A DNA stretch of 7,718 nucleotides, from NCBI GenBank assembly GCA_003519585.1, contig DOWL01000102.1, positions 1,738-9,455 of the forward strand, given 5' to 3'. This DNA is from Nocardioides sp. (GTDB lineage: Bacteria; Actinomycetota; Actinomycetes; Propionibacteriales; Nocardioidaceae). Under the pieces are notes generated by a model, which was given only the letters and a program-made list of their open reading frames with translations, ran no database searches and had not been told where the DNA came from. Below, piece by piece: positions 1 through 6,331 of the stretch. The translations under genes were made by a program, and so were the position numbers. Each line of letters starts with the position of its first letter. Position 1 is the stretch's first letter.

Positions 1-324
1 AGGGGCGACCCCGGTTCGTCCGTGGGATGGGTGACCGTGGCCAGCGACGGCTCGATCTACACCTACGGTGGCTCGCTGGCGGCCGCGCCGACCATCACGC
101 ACCCCTCGACCGGTCTCTACTGCGTGGCCGGCACCGGGTGGGTACAGCAGGGTGGTCCGTACGCTGTGACGCTCATCAACTCGGGCCAGGGCGGCCAGGC
201 CACGCTCAACCCGTACTTCTGGGGGAGCGGCTGCAACGGCGCCGGTTACAACATCACGGTCTCGACCTTCAACTCCGCCGGCACGTTGACCAACAGCTAC
301 TTCACGCTGACCAAGTTGGGCTGA
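1..324 (+). CDS. C-terminal part of an unrecognised, probably surface-exposed protein (5' end outside window)
   Basis: The reading frame is open from the first base and ends at TGA 322-324, giving about 107 residues, so the real start lies to the left. A GTG at 22 is in frame but has no ribosome site and is probably internal. The visible part begins Arg-Gly-Asp-Pro-Gly, which could be the end of a Gly-X-Y collagen-like stretch. It continues as a small Gly/Thr/Ser/Tyr-rich, beta-type domain with two cysteines (in 'GLYCVAG' and 'GSGCNG') that could form a disulfide outside the cell. Similar tails occur at the ends of collagen-like or otherwise repetitive actinobacterial proteins; that is general resemblance, not a family assignment. 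There is no catalytic motif or membrane segment in the part seen. Coding status is supported by strong GC3 bias and a sensible residue composition. Function unknown. Confidence 0.6.
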   Translation, partial: RGDPGSSVGWVTVASDGSIYTYGGSLAAAPTITHPSTGLYCVAGTGWVQQGGPYAVTLINSGQGGQATLNPYFWGSGCNGAGYNITVSTFNSAGTLTNSYFTLTKLG

Positions 325-354
325 CCTGGTAGAGGTCCTGACTCACAACACGAT

Positions 355-375
355 GGCTACTCACGGGTAGTAGCC
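355..375. promoter_or_regulatory. Perfect 7-bp dyad upstream of the aldehyde dehydrogenase gene
   Basis: The arms GGCTACT (355-361) and AGTAGCC (369-375) are perfectly complementary around a 7-base spacer. The dyad lies 30 bases after the stop of the preceding gene. If transcription of the next gene starts at its ATG (404), the dyad is centred near -39 and covers the expected -35 region. That position suits a repressor operator. As RNA it could be a weak terminator for the upstream gene, but no T-tract follows. Which role applies cannot be told from sequence. Confidence 0.4.
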
Positions 376-390
376 CACGTCACGACCGCC

Positions 391-396
391 TAGGCT
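391..396 (+). promoter_or_regulatory. TAGGCT -10-like element, probable leaderless promoter of the ALDH gene
   Basis: TAGGCT fits the actinobacterial -10 pattern TANNNT and ends 7 bases before ATG 404. This places the predicted transcription start at or next to the A of the start codon. No Shine-Dalgarno sequence stands before the ATG, which agrees with a leaderless transcript. No convincing -35 hexamer is seen. The same hexamer stands in nearly the same place before guaA. Confidence 0.5.
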
Positions 397-403
397 CGGT
401 CGC

Positions 404-2026
404 ATGAGCGACCGCAACCCCAGTCCTGCCGGCGGTCCGTTGGTCGAGGGGCCGCGCGACCCTGAACACGACGCGACGGCGGCGTACGCCCTCGAACCGG
501 ACTACGTCGAGAGCCTGACCCGACGGATCCTGGCGACGACCGCCGCGACGGTCGAGGTGCGCAGTCCGCTCAACGACGCCCCGCTCGCGCACGTGCCCCA
601 GTCGAGCGCGGCCGACGTTGCGGCCGCGTTCGCGCGGGCCCGCAAGGCCCAGCAGGCGTGGAGCCGGGTGAGCCTCGACGACCGGGCCGCGATGCTGCTG
701 CGGTTGCACGACCTGATCCTCGACCGCCAGGACGAGATCATCGACCTGATCGTCTGGGAGTCCGGGAAGGCCCGCAAGCACGCCTTCGACGAGCCGCTGC
801 ACGTCGCGCTCACCGCCCGCTACTACGCCCGTACGGCGCACGAGCACCTCGACACCCAGCGCAAGCTCGGCGTCGTACCCGCCCTCACCCGGGTCGAGGT
901 CAACCGCGTCCCGAAGGGTGTGGTCGGGATCATCAGCCCTTGGAACTACCCGTTCACGATGGCGATGTGCGACGGGCTTCCCGCGTTGCTGGCGGGCAAC
1001 GCGGTGGTCGCCAAGCCGGACGCGCAGTCCATGCTCTCGGCGCTGCTCGGCGCGCAGCTGCTCGAAGAGGCGGGCTTCCCGGCCGACCTGTGGACCGTCG
1101 TCGCCGGTCCGGGGGCGGAGGTCGGCCCCGAGCTGGTCGCCCGTGCCGGCTACATCTGCTTCACCGGCTCGACCGCCACCGGCCGGCTGATCGCGCGCGG
1201 CTGCGCAGACCGGCTGATCGGCTGCTCGCTCGAGCTCGGTGGGAAGAACCCCTTCCTCGTGCTCCGTGACGCCGACCTCGAGCGGGCTGCCGAAGGCGCC
1301 GTCCGCGCGTCGTTCTCGAACGCCGGCCAGCTGTGCGTCTCCATGGAGCGGATGTTCGTCGCCGACCAGGTCTACGACCGGTTCGTCGAGCGATTCGTGT
1401 CGCGCACCGAGGCGATGTCGCTCGGCGCCAGCCTCGACTGGGGCGTCGACATGGGGTCGCTCATCTCGCAGGCACAGCTCGACACCGTGGTCCGCCACGT
1501 CGAGGACGCCGTCGCCAAGGGGGCGAGGGTGCTCACCGGGGGCAAAGCCAGGCCCGACCTGGCGCCGTACTTCTTCGAGCCCACGATCCTCGAGGGCGTC
1601 ACCCCGCAGATGACCTGCTTCGGCGAGGAGACCTTCGGACCGGTCGTCTCGCTCTACCGGTTCCACGACGAGGCCGACGCGATCGCTCGCGCGAACGCCG
1701 GCGAATACGGCCTCAACGCCTCGATCTACAGCCAGGACGGCGCCCGGGCGCGAGCCATCGCCCGCGCGATCAAGTGCGGCACGGTCAACGTCAACGAGGC
1801 CTTCGGGGCGACCTTCGCGAGCATCGACAGCCCCATGGGCGGCATGCGCGAGTCCGGCATGGGCCGGCGCCAGGGCAGCGAGGGCATCCACCGCTACACC
1901 GAGTCGCAGTCGGTGGCTACCCAACGGCTGATCCGGTTCGCGCCGATGCTCGGGATGTCCGATGCGACCTACGCCAAGGTGATGACCGCCAACCTGCGGC
2001 TGATGAAGAAGCTGGGGCGGGCGTGA
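404..2026 (+). CDS. gabD2: Succinic semialdehyde dehydrogenase, GabD2-type aldehyde dehydrogenase
   Basis: This is a 540-residue NAD(P)+-dependent aldehyde dehydrogenase; the type oxidises succinic semialdehyde to succinate, feeding the TCA cycle. The order of motifs is complete. The cofactor and oxyanion region is 'ISPWNYPF' (177-184, Asn181), followed by Lys204 in 'VVAKPD' and the Rossmann turn 'FTGSTATG' (253-260). The general base is Glu277 in 'LELGGKNP', the nucleophile is Cys311 in 'SNAGQLCVS', and Glu409 sits in 'EETFGP'. Wording such as 'SNAGQLC', 'DMGSLIS' and 'GGKARPD' resembles mycobacterial GabD2 as I remember it. The N-terminus carries about 30 extra polar residues, and the C-terminus is a hydrophobic-basic helix (about 508-540). 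ATG 404 is chosen because of the TAGGCT element immediately upstream. Its TGA overlaps the GTG of the GMC gene by four bases, implying translational coupling. Substrate is inferred from family only; another small or medium-chain aldehyde is possible. Confidence 0.88.
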   Translation: MSDRNPSPAGGPLVEGPRDPEHDATAAYALEPDYVESLTRRILATTAATVEVRSPLNDAPLAHVPQSSAADVAAAFARARKAQQAWSRVSLDDRAAMLLRLHDLILDRQDEIIDLIVWESGKARKHAFDEPLHVALTARYYARTAHEHLDTQRKLGVVPALTRVEVNRVPKGVVGIISPWNYPFTMAMCDGLPALLAGNAVVAKPDAQSMLSALLGAQLLEEAGFPADLWTVVAGPGAEVGPELVARAGYICFTGSTATGRLIARGCADRLIGCSLELGGKNPFLVLRDADLERAAEGAVRASFSNAGQLCVSMERMFVADQVYDRFVERFVSRTEAMSLGASLDWGVDMGSLISQAQLDTVVRHVEDAVAKGARVLTGGKARPDLAPYFFEPTILEGVTPQMTCFGEETFGPVVSLYRFHDEADAIARANAGEYGLNASIYSQDGARARAIARAIKCGTVNVNEAFGATFASIDSPMGGMRESGMGRRQGSEGIHRYTESQSVATQRLIRFAPMLGMSDATYAKVMTANLRLMKKLGRA

Positions 2027-3768
2027 GCAACGGAGACAGTCGACCAAATTCCGAGGTCTTCGACTTCGACGTACTCGTGGTCGGCTCCGGGTTCGGCGGC
2101 TCGGTCACGGCGCTGCGGCTGACGGAGAAGGGCTACCGGGTCGGCGTGGTCGAGGCGGGCCCACGGTTCCGCGACGAGGACTTCTCCTCGGGCACCTTCG
2201 ACCTCAAGCGCTACCTGTGGGCGCCGGCGCTGGGCATGTACGGCATCCAGCGCATCGACGCCGTTCGCGACACGATGATCGTGGCCGGCGCCGGAGTCGG
2301 GGGTGGGTCGCTGGTCTACGCGAACACGCTCTACGAGCCGCTGCCAGCGTTCTACAACGACCCCCAGTGGGCGCACATCACCGACTGGCAGGACGAGTTG
2401 GCGCCGTACTACGACCAGGCCAAGCGGATGCTCGGCGTGGTCGAGAACCCGGTCCGGACCCCGTCAGACGACGTGATGGAGAAGGTCGCCACCGACATGG
2501 GGGTCGCGGACACGTTCCACCCGACCCCGGTGGGGGTCTTCTTCGGCGGTCCCGGCCAGCTGCCGGGCACCCAGGTCGAGGATCCCTTCTTCGGCGGCGC
2601 CGGCCCGTCCCGCAACACCTGCCTCAACTGCGGCGAGTGCATGAGCGGCTGTCGCCACAACGCCAAGAACACCCTGGTCAAGAACTACCTCTACCTCGCC
2701 GAGCAGCACGGCGCGAAGGTGCTGCCCCTCACCACGGTCACCCGGATCTCGCCCCGGGCTGCTGGAGCGGAGGGCGGCGGCTACGACGTACGGGTGAAGT
2801 TCACCAAGGCCCGCACCCGCCGGGGCGAGAAGGTGCTCACCGCCGAGCACGTGGTGCTGGCCGCCGCTTCGCTGGGCACCCAGAAGCTGCTGCACCGCAT
2901 GAAGGACGAGGGCCACTTGCCGCGGCTGTCACTGCGGCTGGGCCACCTGTCGCGCACCAACTCCGAGTCGATCCTCGGCGCCATCGGTCCGGTCGACGAC
3001 CCGACCGACTACTCCTACGGCGTGGCGATCACCTCGTCGTTCCACCCCGACGAGCACACCCACATCGAGCCGGTCCGCTACGGCAAGGGCTTCAACACGA
3101 TGGCGATGCTCCAGACCGTGCTCACCGACGGTGACGGTGACGGGCCACGCTGGCGGGTCTGGCTCAAGGAGATGTGGGCCCAACGCGCGAACATCAAGGA
3201 CCTCTACGACTTCAAGCACTGGTCCGAGCGCACCGTCATCGCGCTGGTGATGCAGAGCGTCGACAACTCGATCACGACCTACGGCACGAGGACGTTCGGC
3301 GTGTGGCGGATGACCTCCCGCCAGGGTCACGGAGCCCCGAACCCGACCTGGATCCCCGTGGCCAACGAGGCGGTACGCCGAATCGCCGCCAAGGTGGGCG
3401 GCACCCCCGGCGGCAACATCGGCGAACCGTTCGGCATGCCCCTCACCGCCCACTTCATCGGCGGCTGCGCGATCGGCGACTCTCCCGAGACTGGCGTCAT
3501 CGACCCCTACCAGCGGGTCTACGGCCACCCCGGTCTCCACGTCGCCGACGGCGCCGCCGTGACGGCCAACCTCGGCGTCAACCCGTCGCTCACCATCACG
3601 GCGCAGGCCGAGCGAGCGATGGCGTACTGGCCCAACAAGGGCGAGGTGGACCCGCGGCCGGCGCTCGGCAAGCGGTACGCGCGGCTCCGGCCAGTGGCCC
3701 CGCGGGCGCCCGTCGTGCCCGCCTCGGCTCCGGGCGCCCTCCGCCTGCCCATCGTCGACGTCAGCTGA
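2023..3768 (+). CDS. GMC family FAD-dependent oxidoreductase, ChoD / cholesterol-oxidase-like
   Basis: This 581-residue flavoenzyme would oxidise an alcohol, possibly a sterol or other secondary alcohol, to a carbonyl. The FAD-binding fold is seen at 'VVGSGFGGS' (19-27, GxGxxG) with Glu44 ('VVEAGP') for the FAD ribose. A second FAD loop is 'GAGVGGGSLVYAN' (89-101). The C-terminal GMC domain has His477 in 'HFIGGCAIG', 'HVADGAAV' (506-513), and Asn520 in 'LGVNPSLTI'. His477 and Asn520 correspond to the catalytic His and Asn of Streptomyces cholesterol oxidase. Residues 200-210 form a CX2CX2CX3C cluster followed by 'RHNAKNTLVKNYL'. No signal peptide or membrane segment is apparent, so it is probably cytoplasmic or peripheral. 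The GTG at 2023 is chosen because it overlaps the preceding stop (GTGA) and starts just before the Rossmann fold; the same frame runs upstream only as a shadow. In M. tuberculosis, choD lies beside guaB genes; here the gene is just upstream of guaA. True substrate unknown. Confidence 0.87.
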   Translation: MSNGDSRPNSEVFDFDVLVVGSGFGGSVTALRLTEKGYRVGVVEAGPRFRDEDFSSGTFDLKRYLWAPALGMYGIQRIDAVRDTMIVAGAGVGGGSLVYANTLYEPLPAFYNDPQWAHITDWQDELAPYYDQAKRMLGVVENPVRTPSDDVMEKVATDMGVADTFHPTPVGVFFGGPGQLPGTQVEDPFFGGAGPSRNTCLNCGECMSGCRHNAKNTLVKNYLYLAEQHGAKVLPLTTVTRISPRAAGAEGGGYDVRVKFTKARTRRGEKVLTAEHVVLAAASLGTQKLLHRMKDEGHLPRLSLRLGHLSRTNSESILGAIGPVDDPTDYSYGVAITSSFHPDEHTHIEPVRYGKGFNTMAMLQTVLTDGDGDGPRWRVWLKEMWAQRANIKDLYDFKHWSERTVIALVMQSVDNSITTYGTRTFGVWRMTSRQGHGAPNPTWIPVANEAVRRIAAKVGGTPGGNIGEPFGMPLTAHFIGGCAIGDSPETGVIDPYQRVYGHPGLHVADGAAVTANLGVNPSLTITAQAERAMAYWPNKGEVDPRPALGKRYARLRPVAPRAPVVPASAPGALRLPIVDVS

Positions 3769-3835
3769 TCGCCGCTGCTGCCGGCGTAACCCACCTGTCA
3801 GGAGGTCGTTGAGCCGAGCGGAACCGGTCCTGCTG

Positions 3836-3889
3836 CTCCCTCCCTCGGGCCGGTCCGTGATCGGGGCCCGGCCGTCCTCCCTCCCTCGG
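3836..3889 (+). repeat. Two copies of a 13-bp direct repeat, 41 bp apart
   Basis: CTCCCTCCCTCGG is found at 3836-3848 and again at 3877-3889. Each copy runs into a GC-rich block containing GGCCGG. Both GGCCGG blocks (3848-3853 and 3888-3893) can pair with the single CCGGCC at 3868-3873, so two mutually exclusive hairpins are possible. The longer one, using the second block, is listed separately as a terminator. The repeat may be a duplication of half a terminator or a paired protein-binding site. Confidence 0.5.
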
Positions 3890-3900
3890 CCGGGCCCTGG
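3861..3900 (+). terminator. GC-rich hairpin, probable terminator of the ALDH-GMC operon
   Basis: GGGCCCGGCC (3864-3873) and GGCCGGGCCC (3888-3897) form a perfect 10-bp stem around a 14-base pyrimidine-rich loop. It can be extended by G-T, C-G and T-G pairs to 3861-3900. It lies about 100 bases after the GMC stop and before the guaA promoter element. No T-tract follows, which is common for stable actinobacterial terminators but leaves termination unproven. Confidence 0.6.
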
Positions 3901-3929
3901 TGCATTTCGAGCAGAGAACCCGCCGCGAC

Positions 3930-3935
3930 TAGGCT
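3930..3935 (+). promoter_or_regulatory. TAGGCT -10-like element, probable leaderless promoter of guaA
   Basis: TAGGCT (TANNNT type) ends exactly six bases before ATG 3942, so the predicted transcription start is the A of the start codon. There is no proper ribosome-binding sequence between the element and the ATG. The flanking CGAC-TAGG is shared with the element at 6332. A weak TTCGAG at 3906-3911 could be a -35, but the spacing of 18 bases and poor match make this uncertain. Confidence 0.55.
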
Positions 3936-3941
3936 CAGCCC

Positions 3942-5516
3942 ATGACGGCCGATGGTGCTCACGCCGACCACGACCTGGTCCTCGTCGTCGACTTCGGGGC
4001 CCAATACGCCCAGCTGATCGCCCGGCGGGTGCGCGAGGCGCGGGTCTACTCCGAGATCGTGCCGCACACGATGCCGGTCGAGGACATGCTGGCCCGCGAG
4101 CCGAAGGCGATCGTGCTCTCCGGTGGTCCGTCGTCGGTCTACGAGGAGGGCGCTCCCACGATCGACCCCGCGCTGTTCACGGCCGGGACTCCGGTCTTCG
4201 GCATGTGTTACGGCTTCCAGTTGATGGCCCAGGGGCTGGGCGGCGAGGTGGCGCACACCGGCGTCCGCGAGTACGGCCGCACGCCGGTCACCGTCGGCGA
4301 GCCGGGCACGCTGCTGGCCGACGTACCGGTCCAGCACAACGTCTGGATGTCGCACGGCGACTCGGTGGCCGCAGCGCCCGCGGGGTTCACGGTGCTCGCC
4401 TCGACCGACGGGACGCCGGTGGCGGCGTTCGAGGATGTGGCGCGTGGCCTCGCCGGAGTGCAGTGGCACCCGGAGGTGCTGCACACCGAGCACGGGCAGC
4501 AAGTGCTCGAGCACTTCCTGCACGACATCGCCGGTTGCCGGCAGACCTGGACGATGCTCAACATCGTCGAGGAGCAGGTCGCGGCGATCCGCGAGCAGAT
4601 CGGCACCGGCCGCGCGATCTGCGCACTGTCCGGCGGCGTCGACTCCGCGGTGGCGGCGGCGATCGTGCAGCGGGCGATCGGCGACCGGCTCACCTGCGTG
4701 TACGTCGACCACGGGATGATGAGGCTCGGCGAGACCGAGCAGGTGCGCGCCGACTTCGAGGCGGTCTTCGACACCCTCGACGTGGTCGATGCGAGCGACC
4801 AGTTCCTGGGCGCACTGGAGGGGATCGTGGACCCCGAGGAGAAGCGCAAGATCATCGGCCGTGAGTTCATCCGGACCTTCGAGGCCGCCGAGGCCCGCGT
4901 CTTCGGAGAAGTTGGCGCCGGCGGCACGGCGTACCTCGTGCAGGGCACCCTCTACCCCGACGTCGTCGAGTCCGGCGGCGGCGCCGGCACCTCCAACATC
5001 AAGTCCCACCACAACGTCGGTGGGCTCCCCGACGACCTGCAGTTCGAGCTGGTCGAGCCGCTGCGCACCCTCTTCAAGGACGAGGTCCGGCTGGTCGGCG
5101 AGCAGCTCGGGCTGCCCTCGACGATGGTGTGGCGCCAGCCGTTCCCAGGCCCCGGGCTCGGCATCCGGATCATCGGCGAAGTCACGCGCGCGCGCCTCGA
5201 CATCCTTCGCCAGGCCGACGCCATCGCCCGCGCCGAGCTCACCCGCGCTGGCCTCGACCGCGACATCTGGCAGATGCCGGTGGTGCTCCTCGCCGATGTC
5301 CGCTCGGTCGGCGTCCAGGGCGACGGCCGCACCTACGGTCACCCTGTGGTGATCCGCCCGGTCACCTCCGAGGACGCGATGACCGCCGACTGGGCCCGTC
5401 TCCCGTACGACGTGCTCGAGCGGATCTCGACGCGCATCACCAACGAGGTGAGCGAGGTCAACCGCGTCACACTCGACGTGACCAGCAAGCCGCCCGGCAC
5501 CATCGAGTGGGAGTGA
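3942..5516 (+). CDS. guaA: GMP synthase (glutamine-hydrolysing)
   Basis: GuaA converts XMP, ATP and glutamine to GMP, the last step of guanine nucleotide synthesis, in the cytoplasm. The 524-residue length is normal for the family. The class I glutamine amidotransferase domain occupies about 11-200, with nucleophile Cys89 in 'GMCYG' and His176 and Glu178 in 'VQWHPEV'. The ATP-pyrophosphatase domain follows, with the PP-loop 'LSGGVDS' (229-235). Other marks are 'YVDHG' (254-258), 'TLYPDVVES' (336-344) and '[10 protein letters not shown]' (354-363). The dimerisation and XMP-binding domain includes '[13 protein letters not shown]' (398-410) and ends in the typical 'KPPGTIEWE'. All key residues are present, so the enzyme should be active. 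ATG 3942 gives the usual short N-terminal leader before 'LVVDFGAQY'. The gene has its own promoter element behind the hairpin, and is followed tail-to-tail by a decayed gene. Its last 13 coding and stop bases recur downstream at 6214. Confidence 0.97.
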   Translation: MTADGAHADHDLVLVVDFGAQYAQLIARRVREARVYSEIVPHTMPVEDMLAREPKAIVLSGGPSSVYEEGAPTIDPALFTAGTPVFGMCYGFQLMAQGLGGEVAHTGVREYGRTPVTVGEPGTLLADVPVQHNVWMSHGDSVAAAPAGFTVLASTDGTPVAAFEDVARGLAGVQWHPEVLHTEHGQQVLEHFLHDIAGCRQTWTMLNIVEEQVAAIREQIGTGRAICALSGGVDSAVAAAIVQRAIGDRLTCVYVDHGMMRLGETEQVRADFEAVFDTLDVVDASDQFLGALEGIVDPEEKRKIIGREFIRTFEAAEARVFGEVGAGGTAYLVQGTLYPDVVESGGGAGTSNIKSHHNVGGLPDDLQFELVEPLRTLFKDEVRLVGEQLGLPSTMVWRQPFPGPGLGIRIIGEVTRARLDILRQADAIARAELTRAGLDRDIWQMPVVLLADVRSVGVQGDGRTYGHPVVIRPVTSEDAMTADWARLPYDVLERISTRITNEVSEVNRVTLDVTSKPPGTIEWE

Positions 5517-5517
5517 G
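5504..5517 (+). repeat. guaA 3'-terminal 14-bp direct repeat, copy 1
   Basis: CGAGTGGGAGTGAG covers the codons for the final Glu-Trp-Glu and the TGA stop of guaA plus one base on each side. An identical 14-mer is found at 6214-6227. After one mismatch, three more bases (CGC) also agree. The 3' end of guaA is a known integration target for genomic islands, so this may be the gene-side half of an attachment-site duplication. No integrase is present in the window. Confidence 0.4.
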
Positions 5518-5528
5518 TCGCCGGACGG

Positions 5529-6114
5529 CTATGCGAGATCGCGTGGGATGGTCTCGCGCCACTGTGGCCGGGCGACGACCCCGCCGTCCTGGGTCGCCGT
5601 GACGTCGATGGTGACCTGGTAGGTCTCGGCGTCCGCGTCCAGACTCAGCCGCGAGACCACCTCGACGCGGGTCTCGGGCCAGGCGATCGCATAGGTGTTC
5701 ACCGTCCGCACCGTCTGGCGGAAGTCCTCGATCGAGACCGACACCGTCCACTCGTTGCGCCACACGACGGGGGTCGCGTCGTCGGAGCCCTCGCTGCTCG
5801 CTGTTGCGACCGGCCGCGGGGAGGGGATGTCCGGCGGCTCGAACGGTGAGTCACCCGACCAGCAAAGCAGGCGCAGCAGTCCGCCGTGGATCGTGAGCGT
5901 CAGCGGGCTGGGTGGGGCCGCGTTGTTGGGCCAGTCGGCCCCGGCGATGCTGAGGGCCCCGCGTGATCAAGGCGGAAGTCCCGTCGGCGAACACGTCGTT
6001 GAGCTTGGCCGACACGTAGATCCGCACGCCGTCGGGCATGGCAATCCAGACGTCCTCGCGGATCGCGGTCTGGTCCGGCGTGCCGGGCTCGGCGATGCGT
6101 GCGCTATCCCTCAC
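5529..6114 (-). pseudogene. Remnant of a CocE/NonD-family (S15-type) alpha/beta hydrolase, internally deleted and frameshifted
   Basis: Read on the reverse strand, a GTG at 6114 has a good ribosome site (CAGGAG at 6128-6123, 8 bases away). The first 52 codons (6114-5959) run to 'SALITR'. Omitting one G of the GGGG run (5960-5957) gives 142 more codons in another frame, ending at TAG 5531-5529. Joined, these read like a CocE hydrolase with its middle missing. The N-terminal 'EDVWIAMPDGVR' passes directly into 'AKLNDVFADGTSALITR', which belongs to the C-terminal jelly-roll. The next part, 'LSIAGADWPNN', 'PLTLTIHGG' and the ending 'WRETIPRDLA', is the usual C-terminal tail of the family. The total of about 194 residues compares with roughly 600-670 for intact members. 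The catalytic Ser, Asp and His region is absent, so it cannot be a hydrolase. The family match is from memory of its C-terminal pattern. It converges on guaA with 12 bases between stop codons. Confidence 0.72.
5533..5557. terminator. Weak hairpin between convergent guaA and the hydrolase remnant
   Basis: GCGAGA (5533-5538) can pair with TCTCGC (5552-5557) around a 13-base loop, 16 bases after the guaA stop. It lies inside the last codons of the reverse-strand remnant. The stem is only 6 bp and no T-tract follows, so it is a possible but unproven terminator. No better candidate is seen downstream of guaA. Confidence 0.25.
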
Positions 6115-6213
6115 GATGCGTACTCCTGTGAGGTGAGGACCCAGTGGCGTCTTCGGCGGCGCGGACGGCCGCAAGGCGCTGCGGCTACCCCGGTGTCTAG
6201 CAGGCGTGCGGCC

Positions 6214-6227
6214 CGAGTGGGAGTGAG
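6214..6227 (+). repeat. guaA 3'-terminal 14-bp direct repeat, copy 2
   Basis: This is an exact second copy of CGAGTGGGAGTGAG from the guaA stop region (5504-5517), in the same orientation and 710 bases downstream. Here it is not part of a gene, although it could still be read as Glu-Trp-Glu-stop. The two copies bracket the hydrolase remnant. This could be the far attachment site of an excised or eroded insertion. A chance 14-mer match cannot be excluded in GC-rich DNA. Confidence 0.4.
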
Positions 6228-6331
6228 CCGCGCTCGCACGGTGTCGGCGCCCTAGTCGTCTGACAGCGCGCGCGACTCGACTGAGCGCGCACGGGTCGCC
6301 GTCGGTGATCGCCCGGTGGGTGTGGCGCGAC

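Noticed and set aside
22..324. GTG 22 as the true start of a 100-residue complete protein
   Set aside because: The frame is open back to base 1, no ribosome site precedes GTG 22, and the product lacks a signal sequence expected of such a beta-rich, Cys-containing domain, so truncation by the window edge is more likely.
1333..2022. Upstream extension of the GMC oxidoreductase frame to an ATG at 1333
   Set aside because: The extension is Arg/Gly/Asp-rich shadow sequence inside the ALDH gene. The GMC fold begins just after GTG 2023, which overlaps the ALDH stop.
380..2047. Long reverse-strand open frame (555 codons) opposite the ALDH gene
   Set aside because: It is a mirror of the GC3-biased ALDH codons, has Arg/Asp/Gly/Val-rich low-complexity composition and no motif; the forward gene has a complete ALDH motif set.
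3800..3811. Perfect AGGAGG followed by TTG at 3809, suggesting a small leader gene or longer open frame into guaA
   Set aside because: The gap of three bases is too short for efficient initiation, and the frame runs out of phase through guaA to 4864 with Arg/Pro-rich shadow composition.
3798..5342. Long reverse-strand open frame (514 codons) opposite guaA
   Set aside because: Composition is typical of an antisense shadow (Asp, Val, Arg, His, Leu rich), while the forward strand encodes intact GuaA.
6115..6174. Longer start for the hydrolase remnant at 6174
   Set aside because: The extra residues are not hydrolase-like and there is no ribosome site there, whereas GTG 6114 has CAGGAG at an 8-base spacing.
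5695..6255. Forward-strand open frame across the hydrolase remnant
   Set aside because: No ribosome site, no recognisable domain, and the reverse strand in the same place carries family-like sequence.
6266..6290. GCGCGC inverted repeat as an intrinsic terminator or origin element
   Set aside because: Six-bp stem of alternating GC with no T-tract, not after any gene end; such runs are expected by chance in DNA of this GC content.
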